A stretch of 5,070 bases of DNA from the NCBI GenBank assembly GCA_017940705.1, contig JAGAYB010000004.1:1-5070 (forward strand). Direction: 5' to 3'. This stretch comes from Selenomonas sp. (GTDB lineage Bacteria > Bacillota_C > Negativicutes > Selenomonadales > Selenomonadaceae). Position numbers and translations under genes: made by a program. Below are positions 1 through 5,070 of this stretch, piece by piece (position 1 is the first letter of the stretch; every line of letters starts with the position of its first letter). The notes under the pieces were generated by a model. It did not search any database and was not told the origin of the DNA. It was given only the letters and a program-made list of their open reading frames with translations.

Positions 1-1
1 G

Positions 2-1153
2 GGAATTTTCGCCCTGCTCAGAGGAGAAGCTGCTTTCCGTTTTGTACGCAAGTGGAACCTCCCCCTTGCTCTGCAGCTTATGCGGCTTGGCAGCCCGGCA
101 GCCGCCAACAATCTTTTAACATTTTTCCGGCTGATTCTCATGAACCGGCTGATACTTGCCCTGGCCGGCGCGACAGGGCTGGCGGCGTTTTCCGTGGTTA
201 CGGCTCTGGAAAATTTCTCCCTTATCATTCTTTCCGGTCTGGCGCAAGGCACTACCCCTTTTATCAGTGTGCTTACGCGGGAGCAGGATACGCTTAGTGT
301 GCGGCACATTGAGCGCAATGCTCATATAATTGGTTTTGTACTCATCGGGCTCATGACGGCCATAATTTCTTTTTTTCCTACCGAAATTGCGGCGCTGTTC
401 GGACTTGCGGGGATGGAACTAACCGCAGCAGCTGAGGCGGCATATATTTTTGCTTTCAGCCTGCTGCCTTCCGTCTGCTGTTACCTGATGTTTTTTTACT
501 ATCAGGCAGCAGGCTTTACGACCTTAGCCAACGTACTGGTGTTTTCCCGCACCTTTCTCTTTATTTTGCTGCCCGCCTGGCTGCTGTCGGATAGTTATGG
601 CCTGCCGGGTGTATGGTGGTCATTTACCATTGCCTCTCTCAGTCCGCTTTTCCTGATGCTGACCATCAAGCCTTTTTTTGCCCGGCGCGGCTATGCGGGC
701 TTTTTATTGCAGGACCTTACGGCTGAACGCACGGGAAAGTATCTTTCCTTTGCCGTCAAGGCAGATACCTCCTCCATCATAAGCAAAATGGATGAACTGG
801 AAGATTTCTGTGCCCAAAATTCCTTAACCAGCAAGGAAACCATGCTGGTGCGCATGTCAATGGAGGAAATGCTGCTGAGTATTAAGGAGCATGCCTGTAT
901 GGACAGCAAAGCCGTACTTGAAGGGCGCGTGCTGCTGATGAAAAAATTCAGCAAAAACACCATCATCCTGCGCATACGCAGCACCGGCAAAATGTTTAAT
1001 CCCCTCGAATACTACAGGAATCTGCAAAATAAAGACCCACTGGCACTGCAGGACGCTCTTGGCATTGCCATGGTGCTGCGGTTCGCTGATGAAATCCATT
1101 ACAAAACAACTTTTGGTATAAATAACCTGATGGTAAAAATACAAAGGAAATAG
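2..1153 (+). CDS. MATE-family transporter fused to a GHKL/RsbW-like ATPase domain (5' end missing)
   Basis: Partial gene: the frame is open from the window edge, so the start and probably the whole N-terminal MATE half lie upstream; the internal ATG at 80 is not a credible start. Bases 2 to about 700 encode hydrophobic helices typical of the C-terminal MATE half, with MATE-like stretches NRLILALAGATGLAAFSVV and LSGLAQGTTPFIS. MATE proteins usually export organic cations or drugs using Na+ or H+ gradients; the substrate here cannot be read. A short linker (about 700-760) leads to a cytoplasmic domain of about 130 aa resembling anti-sigma-factor kinases (RsbW/SpoIIAB type): N-box-like MEEMLLSIKEHA (860-895), G1-like TGKMFNPLEYY (983-1015) and a C-terminal LGIAMVLRFADEI plus TFGINNL. 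The N-box Asn is Ser and the G1-box Asp is absent, so ATP binding is doubtful. The gene ends 11 nt before the GNAT gene, in the same operon. The transporter fold is fairly sure and the fused domain likely. Confidence 0.85.
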   Translation, partial: GIFALLRGEAAFRFVRKWNLPLALQLMRLGSPAAANNLLTFFRLILMNRLILALAGATGLAAFSVVTALENFSLIILSGLAQGTTPFISVLTREQDTLSVRHIERNAHIIGFVLIGLMTAIISFFPTEIAALFGLAGMELTAAAEAAYIFAFSLLPSVCCYLMFFYYQAAGFTTLANVLVFSRTFLFILLPAWLLSDSYGLPGVWWSFTIASLSPLFLMLTIKPFFARRGYAGFLLQDLTAERTGKYLSFAVKADTSSIISKMDELEDFCAQNSLTSKETMLVRMSMEEMLLSIKEHACMDSKAVLEGRVLLMKKFSKNTIILRIRSTGKMFNPLEYYRNLQNKDPLALQDALGIAMVLRFADEIHYKTTFGINNLMVKIQRK

Positions 1154-1164
1154 GAGATTGCTTT

Positions 1165-2193
1165 ATGAAATACAAAATGGCTGAAAGAGACGGCAGGCAG
1201 CTGCAGGTGGGGTATCGCGAATTTCGCCCTGCCGATGTTACAGGGCTTATTGCCTGCATTAAGGATGAATATAGCAGCACCTATCTAAAGCCGGAGTTTT
1301 ACGAACCGGATTTTATCCTAAACGGCGTGGCTAAAGGCGAATTTCATTTTCTGGTGGCGGAAGCCGAGGGAAAAATTGCCGCAGCTCTGGGGCTGAAACT
1401 GAATATGCCCCATGAGACCACGTGCGAGTGGATAACCGGGGTGGTATTAAGGGAATACCGCCGTTTTGGCATCATGAACACCCTGTTCCAAATGGCCCTA
1501 GATAAAATGGCAGCGATGCCGGGCATTTCCGCAGGCTACGGTTTTTCCGTCACCTATCACGATATTTCGCAGCGCGCTATGGGGCATCTCGGTTTTGTGC
1601 CCTGCGGCTTTATGCCCTCCGTATTGGCCATCCAAAATATTTCCCATTCCTTTGTCCGCGACAAAAATACTAAACACCATCACATCATCATTGTCAAATG
1701 TCAGGAAAAAGATAATGCAGGAACTATCTATGTCCCTGCCGAACATACCAATATAGCCCGACAGGTTTATGACTCACTGGGCGTAAAGGTAAATACGGAA
1801 AGCAGCTTTGTTCCCTTGTCCGGGGAAAGCCATTGTCTGGTGGAAAACGATGCCGGACAGGCCAGCTGTTCTATCTGGGTGGAGGAAAGCGGCGCGGATC
1901 TTGCCGCACGCATCAGCGGTATCGAAGAAAACTATCAAGACCCGCAGCAAACCTTCAATATCATGTTAAATGTCAGTGACGAGCGTGCTGTAGCAGCCTA
2001 TCATGAGCTGCGCCGGCTTGGTTATTTTTTCACCGGCTTCAGGCCGATATCCGGCAAAAATGAGTTCATGCTGCTGCATAATCCCGGCCGCATACAGATA
2101 GACTTCACCTCGCTTGCCATAGCGGAGGCCGGAGAATATCTGCGTGAATACGTAAATACGTGCTATCTGAACAGGGGAAATTATCATGGGTAA
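1165..2193 (+). CDS. GNAT-family N-acetyltransferase with a GNAT-like C-terminal half
   Basis: A 342-aa soluble protein, expected to move an acetyl group from acetyl-CoA to an amine; the substrate is unknown. Residues about 17-150 form a GNAT fold: the opening strand YREFRPAD, the HFLVAEAEGKIAAALGL strands (61-77), motif A GVVLREYRRFGIMNTLF (92-108) with the CoA-pyrophosphate loop R99-x-x-G102, and motif B SQRAMGHLGFVPCGFMP (135-151). The last small residue of the usual R/Q-x-x-G-x-G/A loop is Met104. Residues about 185-330 are a second region ending in AAYHELRRLGYFFTGFRP (277-294), which resembles GNAT motif B without a visible CoA loop, so it is probably a non-catalytic GNAT-like repeat. 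The ATG at 1165 is chosen because AGGAGA (1152-1157) sits 7 nt upstream; the ATG at 1177 is spaced too far. Its tail overlaps the phosphatase gene by 8 nt, which suggests translational coupling. Confidence 0.85.
   Translation: MKYKMAERDGRQLQVGYREFRPADVTGLIACIKDEYSSTYLKPEFYEPDFILNGVAKGEFHFLVAEAEGKIAAALGLKLNMPHETTCEWITGVVLREYRRFGIMNTLFQMALDKMAAMPGISAGYGFSVTYHDISQRAMGHLGFVPCGFMPSVLAIQNISHSFVRDKNTKHHHIIIVKCQEKDNAGTIYVPAEHTNIARQVYDSLGVKVNTESSFVPLSGESHCLVENDAGQASCSIWVEESGADLAARISGIEENYQDPQQTFNIMLNVSDERAVAAYHELRRLGYFFTGFRPISGKNEFMLLHNPGRIQIDFTSLAIAEAGEYLREYVNTCYLNRGNYHG
2173..2178 (+). promoter_or_regulatory. Ribosome binding site deciding the phosphatase start
   Basis: AGGGGA lies inside the end of the GNAT gene, 7 nt before ATG 2186. 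This spacing favours the overlapping start over the ATG at 2195. Terminating GNAT ribosomes stop at TAA 2191-2193, right over the new start, so re-initiation is plausible. Confidence 0.7.
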
Positions 2194-4363
2194 TATGGGC
2201 ATCAAAAAACAAACGCTTTTTCTGCTGCTGTTATTTTGTCTGGGGACACTGTTGCTGGTGGGGGGCATTTTTCTCTACGGCATGAATAATATCCGTTCCC
2301 ACGCCGTGCAGATAGGCCAGAGCATCGGCCAGTCTGCCGCCGACAACAGCAGTGCCGTTCTGCGCGAGGATCTAAAGGGCGATCTCCGGCGCATGCTGAC
2401 TAACCGCGGCAAACAGATAGAGTTGATATTTGCAAATCTAAGCCAAAATGTAACCATGCTGTCACGGGAAATGACAAAAATCAAGCAGGCTCCACAGGAC
2501 TACCACCTGCGCGAAGTTGCCGAACCACGCCGTGAACTGGCTGGGCAGCTTTCGGCGCAGCTGCAGTATGCTCCCACGGTCTCCAAAGACAGTGCTGCTC
2601 TGCAGCGGGAAATTGGCCTTACCGCAAATTTACAGGACTGGCTGTTTCAGATAAACTCCAGTCAGGACACCGTGGCTTCCGTCTATGTCGCTTCGGCCAC
2701 TGGTTTTTGCATCACCGTAGATGACCGTTCAGACAAAAAATTTAAGAACGGCGAGACTGAGCCTTTCAGCATTGACTTTCGAACACGCCCCTGGTATCAT
2801 GACGCCGCCACACAGAAAAAGCTGATTTTTTCCAATGTGTTCCATGACTTATACAGCGGTAATTTAGGCATAACCTGTGCCGCCCCATACTATGACCAGG
2901 CCGGGGAAGTTGCCGGGGTTGTGGGTGCCGGTATGTTTTTAACTCAGGTAAGCGAGGTCATTGAAGGCACCCGTCTGGGTGAAACAGGCTACGGCTTTTT
3001 GATGGATACTCATGGACATATTATCTTCTCCGCCAAAGACAGCGGTGTTTTGCAGGCCACTGGACCGGAAGGAAAAAGCCTGCTTGATTCTGAAGATGAA
3101 TCACTGGCCCAGATAGCCCAACAGATGACGGCCAAAGAAACAGGCATCAGTGAAGTCGTAATTGACGGCACTCCCTGCTATCTGGCTTACACACCGATAA
3201 AGGAAATGAATGCCAGCTATGGCATTGTTATGGAAGCTGCCGAGGTTGACAGTCCAGTTCAGGCCAATGCCGAGGTAATTGAGCAGACTACCGCCGACTT
3301 TATCGGGATACTGAACCAGTCCATCCACCGCACACTGCTGGCGGTACTGGTTCTGGCAGGATTATTCCTGCTGGCAGTTCCCTTTATCAGTAACCGGGTG
3401 GCTGAACGCTTCGTCAGTCCCATTCACGAGCTGGCTGATGGTGTACGGGAAATCGCCAGCGGCAATCTGGAAAAGAAACTGTCCATCAATACCGGCAACG
3501 AAATCGAACATCTGGCAGTCTGCTTCAATGCCATGACCGATGAATTGCAGAGTCAAATGAAGAATCTGGCACAGGTCACGGCTGATAAGGAGCGCATTTC
3601 CACAGAGCTTAGCGTGGCGACCAATATACAGGAAAGTATGCTTCCCCGTATTTTCCCACCTTTCCCGGAAAAAAAGGAATTCGATATTTATGCGAATATG
3701 CACCCGGCCAAAGAGGTCGGCGGCGATTTTTACGATTTTTATATGGTGGATGAAAATCACGTCATGATCACCATTGCCGATGTGTCCGGCAAAGGGGTGC
3801 CGGCGGCGCTCTTTATGGTGATTGCCAAAACCATCCTCAAAAACTTCGCCCTCACCATGAGTGGCAGCAATGATTTGGCACCACTGGTATCCTGCACCAA
3901 TGACCAGCTCTGCCAAAATAACGATGCCATGATGTTTGTCACGGCCTTTGTGGGACTGCTGAATATCAAGACAGGACATTTTACCTATGTCAATGCAGGA
4001 CATAACCCGCCGCTTGTATACCGGTCAAAGGAAAATAAATTCTCCTATATGAATGTGAAACGCAATTTCGTTCTGGGCGGAATGGATGAACTTAACTTTG
4101 TCGGTCAGGACTTGACACTGGAACCGGGCGATAAACTATTCCTCTATACCGACGGCGTAACCGAAGCTTTGAACGAAGCAGAAGAACTTTATGGCGAAGA
4201 ACGCCTGCTGCAGACCTTGAACGCACCAGAGACAAACAGCTTGAATTTGCAGGAACTTTTGGCTGCGGTGCAAAAATCTTTGTCCCGCCACGTTGGCACA
4301 GCCGCCCAATCCGATGACATTACCATGCTGGCCTTGTCCTACTACGGCGATAAGCCTCAATGA
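2186..4363 (+). CDS. Membrane sensor phosphatase: dCache-HAMP-SpoIIE (RsbU-like PP2C)
   Basis: A 725-aa protein predicted to dephosphorylate a Ser/Thr-phosphorylated protein, typically a STAS anti-anti-sigma factor, in response to an outside signal. Order: TM1 (about 10-33); extracytoplasmic dCache region (about 40-360) with the RTRPWY motif (199-204), PYYDQAGEVAGVVGAG (234-249) and a membrane-proximal lobe starting near GYGFLMDTHGHIIFS; TM2 (383-401); HAMP (about 402-455, Pro412, GNEIEHLAVCFNAM); a short coiled-coil linker with TNIQESMLP (479-487); SpoIIE phosphatase (about 498-720). Catalytic motifs are intact: VGGDFYD (511-517), ADVSGKGVPAAL (531-542), NAGHNPP (603-609), LYTDGVTE with Asp656, and SDDITML with Asp710/Asp711, so Mn/Mg-dependent activity is expected. 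ATG 2186 is chosen because AGGGGA (2173-2178) lies 7 nt upstream; the in-frame ATG at 2195 is spaced 16 nt. It is the last gene of the operon and is followed by a hairpin terminator. The domain calls are strong; the partner protein is unknown. Confidence 0.95.
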   Translation: MGNMGIKKQTLFLLLLFCLGTLLLVGGIFLYGMNNIRSHAVQIGQSIGQSAADNSSAVLREDLKGDLRRMLTNRGKQIELIFANLSQNVTMLSREMTKIKQAPQDYHLREVAEPRRELAGQLSAQLQYAPTVSKDSAALQREIGLTANLQDWLFQINSSQDTVASVYVASATGFCITVDDRSDKKFKNGETEPFSIDFRTRPWYHDAATQKKLIFSNVFHDLYSGNLGITCAAPYYDQAGEVAGVVGAGMFLTQVSEVIEGTRLGETGYGFLMDTHGHIIFSAKDSGVLQATGPEGKSLLDSEDESLAQIAQQMTAKETGISEVVIDGTPCYLAYTPIKEMNASYGIVMEAAEVDSPVQANAEVIEQTTADFIGILNQSIHRTLLAVLVLAGLFLLAVPFISNRVAERFVSPIHELADGVREIASGNLEKKLSINTGNEIEHLAVCFNAMTDELQSQMKNLAQVTADKERISTELSVATNIQESMLPRIFPPFPEKKEFDIYANMHPAKEVGGDFYDFYMVDENHVMITIADVSGKGVPAALFMVIAKTILKNFALTMSGSNDLAPLVSCTNDQLCQNNDAMMFVTAFVGLLNIKTGHFTYVNAGHNPPLVYRSKENKFSYMNVKRNFVLGGMDELNFVGQDLTLEPGDKLFLYTDGVTEALNEAEELYGEERLLQTLNAPETNSLNLQELLAAVQKSLSRHVGTAAQSDDITMLALSYYGDKPQ

Positions 4364-4376
4364 TTAAAATACATAC

Positions 4377-4414
4377 GTCAAAAGGCTCTCCCCCAACGGG
4401 GAGAGCCTTTTGAC
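4377..4414. terminator. Bidirectional hairpin terminator between convergent genes
   Basis: A perfect 17-bp inverted repeat (4377-4393 pairing with 4398-4414) with a 4-nt loop CAAC. The GC-rich core GGCTCTCCCC/GGGGAGAGCC is flanked by AAAA and TTTT, so each strand reads a stable stem with a short U run in its 3' arm. It lies 14 nt after the phosphatase stop and 30 nt beyond the hsp20 stop, and can serve both operons. The U-tract is short (4 T) and continues as GACTAT on the + side, so efficiency may be moderate. Nothing else is seen in the 80-nt gap. Confidence 0.88.
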
Positions 4415-4443
4415 TATCCTGTTTATGGACAACTTAATAGCGA

Positions 4444-4905
4444 TTAGCGGATATGGATTGTGGTCGAATGTTCAACCTCTGCGGCTTTCGGCATCTTCAC
4501 ATGGAGGACACCATCCTTGAATTCTGCATCAATACGGCTTTCATCAATGCTGTCGATGTAGAAGGAACGGCTCACAGACCCCATGCGGCGTTCACGGCGG
4601 ATGTAGTTGCCCTTGTCATCCTGCTGGTTATTCTCGGCCTGCTGCTGGGCAGCGATGGTCAAATAACCGTTTTGATAACTGAGTTTTACATCCTCTTTCT
4701 TCATGCCGGGAAGGTCGGCGGTCAATTCATAACTGTCACCGTTATCCTTGACATCCACCCGCATTCCGCCACCGGAACTGAAGCCTGACATCGTGGGGAA
4801 GAAATCATCATTGAAGAATGGCTCATTGAAGACATCCCAGATACTCTGCGGAGCATTCCCCGTTGCCAAATCCTTACGCGTACCAAATGGAACCAAACCA
4901 AACAT
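4444..4905 (-). CDS. Small heat-shock protein, Hsp20/alpha-crystallin family
   Basis: A 153-aa ATP-independent holdase chaperone that binds unfolding proteins and usually forms large oligomers in the cytoplasm. The N-terminal arm (1-45) begins MFGLVPFGTRKD and is rich in Phe, Gly and Asp. The alpha-crystallin domain (about 47-140) carries YELTADLPGMKKEDVKLSY (59-77), a Gln/Asn-rich loop AAQQQAENNQQDD (85-97), RRERRMGSVSRSFYI (103-117) and the family hallmark AEFKDGVLHVKMPK (127-140, the A-x-x-x-(D/N)-G-V-L motif). The C-terminal tail ends in the oligomerisation motif I-H-I (150-152). Length is normal for the family. ATG 4905 is preferred because AAGGGG (4920-4915) is 9 nt upstream and MFGLVPF is a usual Hsp20 beginning. 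The frame stays open upstream, with an alternative ATG at 5001 that would add 32 residues. It is transcribed alone, convergent with the signalling operon. Confidence 0.96.
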   Translation of the reverse strand: MFGLVPFGTRKDLATGNAPQSIWDVFNEPFFNDDFFPTMSGFSSGGGMRVDVKDNGDSYELTADLPGMKKEDVKLSYQNGYLTIAAQQQAENNQQDDKGNYIRRERRMGSVSRSFYIDSIDESRIDAEFKDGVLHVKMPKAAEVEHSTTIHIR

Positions 4906-5019
4906 AATCAGCAACCCCTTTCTAAATCTATACCGGTCAAGGGAGCTTGCTGTGCCTCTCTTGACTATTTGTAAACATTCTGTAATCCTGAGGTCTTTCA
5001 TAACCTCTTTCCTGATTAC
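4906..5019 (-). promoter_or_regulatory. Structured 5' leader of hsp20, candidate RNA thermometer
   Basis: The predicted leader holds three helices found by eye. Hairpin 1 (5020-4981): outer stem UGUAAUC/GAUUACA and inner stem GAGGUU/GACCUC with an AUG (5001-4999) in the loop. Hairpin 2: 4965-4956 with 4945-4936, ten positions with one A-C mismatch. Hairpin 3: 4951-4939 with 4920-4910, where AGCAA pairs UUGCU and UCCCUU pairs AAGGGG, leaving a 2-nt bulge (4946-4945). Hairpin 3 covers the whole Shine-Dalgarno of hsp20 and shares its 5' arm with hairpin 2, so the two are exclusive. Multi-hairpin leaders that hide the ribosome site are known for small heat-shock genes (ROSE, fourU types); this one matches the layout, not a named family. 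Confidence 0.5.
4915..4920 (-). promoter_or_regulatory. Ribosome binding site of hsp20
   Basis: AAGGGG on the minus strand (4920-4915), 9 nt before ATG 4905. It pairs with the rRNA tail with one G-U wobble. It supports the 153-aa form of Hsp20 and is the segment hidden by the candidate leader helix. Confidence 0.75.
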
Positions 5020-5045
5020 AATTTTATTATAACTCAAATAGTCAA
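4961..5045. repeat. 11-bp inverted repeat flanking the hsp20 start region
   Basis: TTGACTATTTG (4961-4971) and its perfect reverse complement CAAATAGTCAA (5035-5045) lie 63 bp apart. The outer copy overlaps the promoter spacer and the 8-bp repeat array; the inner copy is in the transcribed leader. Since one copy is upstream of the transcription start, it cannot act as an RNA hairpin in this transcript; a DNA-binding role or shared repeat ancestry are the options. Confidence 0.5.
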
Positions 5046-5053
5046 AAAGTCAA
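5026..5053 (-). promoter_or_regulatory. hsp20 promoter, sigma-A type
   Basis: On the minus strand, -35 TTGACT (5053-5048, 5 of 6 to consensus), a 16-nt spacer, and a perfect -10 TATAAT (5031-5026). The expected start of transcription is about 5020-5018, giving a leader of about 114 nt before ATG 4905. The -35 is itself one unit of an 8-bp repeat array, so a repressor bound there would block RNA polymerase. No CIRCE (HrcA) inverted repeat and no sigma-B-like promoter is visible. Confidence 0.88.
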
Positions 5054-5063
5054 TAGGTCAAAA
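5032..5063 (+). repeat. Four 8-bp tandem repeats over the hsp20 promoter (possible operator)
   Basis: Read on the + strand, the units are GGTCAAAA (5056-5063), AGTCAATA (5048-5055), AGTCAAAA (5040-5047) and a degenerate ACTCAAAT (5032-5039), in exact 8-bp phase and ending directly at the -10 box. The RGTCAAA core equals the known half-site heptad of the class III heat-shock repressor CtsR, but CtsR heptads are normally 3 nt apart (10-bp period) and here they are 1 nt apart. It may be a variant CtsR operator or simply stacked -35-like hexamers. Confidence 0.7.
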
Positions 5064-5070
5064 AGAAAAA

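Noticed and set aside
80..82. ATG at 80 as the start of the transporter gene
   Set aside because: The same frame is open to the window edge with transporter-like sequence before it, and a start here would remove the N-terminal half of a MATE protein.
458..515. Perfect 11-bp inverted repeat AGCCTGCTGCC / GGCAGCAGGCT with a nested CCTGAT/ATCAGG stem
   Set aside because: It lies in the middle of a transmembrane coding region, has no start, stop or U-tract context, and is built from frequent Ala/Leu codons; likely chance, although an attenuating structure cannot be excluded.
3362..4003. 213-codon open frame antisense to the phosphatase
   Set aside because: It lies fully opposite the conserved HAMP and SpoIIE coding sequence, has no recognisable motif and no convincing ribosome site; it is a shadow of the codon pattern on the other strand.
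4453..5032. Plus-strand open frames of 111 and 94 codons opposite hsp20
   Set aside because: They are antisense to the alpha-crystallin coding sequence and promoter, with low-complexity hydrophobic translation and no ribosome site.
5035..5037. ATG at 5037 as the hsp20 start (197-aa form)
   Set aside because: It falls between the -35 and -10 boxes, upstream of the predicted transcription start, so it would not be in the mRNA from this promoter.
4906..5070. CIRCE element for HrcA control of hsp20
   Set aside because: No TTAGCACTC and GAGTGCTAA pair with a 9-nt gap is present anywhere upstream of the gene.

Overview
The window looks like a piece of a low-to-mid-GC Firmicutes chromosome. My best guess is a Negativicutes/Selenomonadales-type anaerobe. 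This rests on the strong Shine-Dalgarno sites, a consensus sigma-A promoter, an Hsp20 that begins MFGLVPF, and the gene mix, not on any search. I see no insertion sequence, CRISPR array, tRNA or rRNA.

Positions 2-4363 (+ strand) hold a tightly packed three-gene operon that begins before the window. (1) The C-terminal part of a MATE-family membrane transporter is fused to a GHKL/RsbW-like ATPase domain whose key ATP-site residues look degenerate. (2) After an 11-nt gap comes a 342-aa GNAT acetyltransferase with a second, GNAT-like C-terminal half. (3) Overlapping gene 2 by 8 nt is a 725-aa membrane phosphatase with the order TM1, extracytoplasmic dCache sensor, TM2, HAMP and SpoIIE/RsbU-type PP2C, with an apparently complete catalytic site. 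A sensor phosphatase of the RsbU class beside an RsbW-like domain suggests a partner-switching signalling module attached to a transporter. The expected STAS phospho-protein is not in this window. This link is an inference from the domains and gene order.

Positions 4364-4443 are a convergent intergenic gap with a 17-bp perfect stem that can terminate transcription from both sides.

Positions 4444-5070 (- strand) hold a small heat-shock protein (Hsp20, 153 aa) and its whole control region. The promoter is near consensus, with a perfect -10 and a 16-bp spacer. It is overlaid by an array of 8-bp repeats whose units resemble the CtsR heptad but with non-standard spacing. The leader is about 114 nt and can fold into several hairpins. 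One candidate helix buries the hsp20 Shine-Dalgarno and competes with an upstream hairpin, which is the layout expected of an RNA thermometer. No CIRCE element is present. This leader and promoter are the most unusual non-coding part of the window; the transporter-kinase/acetyltransferase/phosphatase operon is the most interesting coding part.
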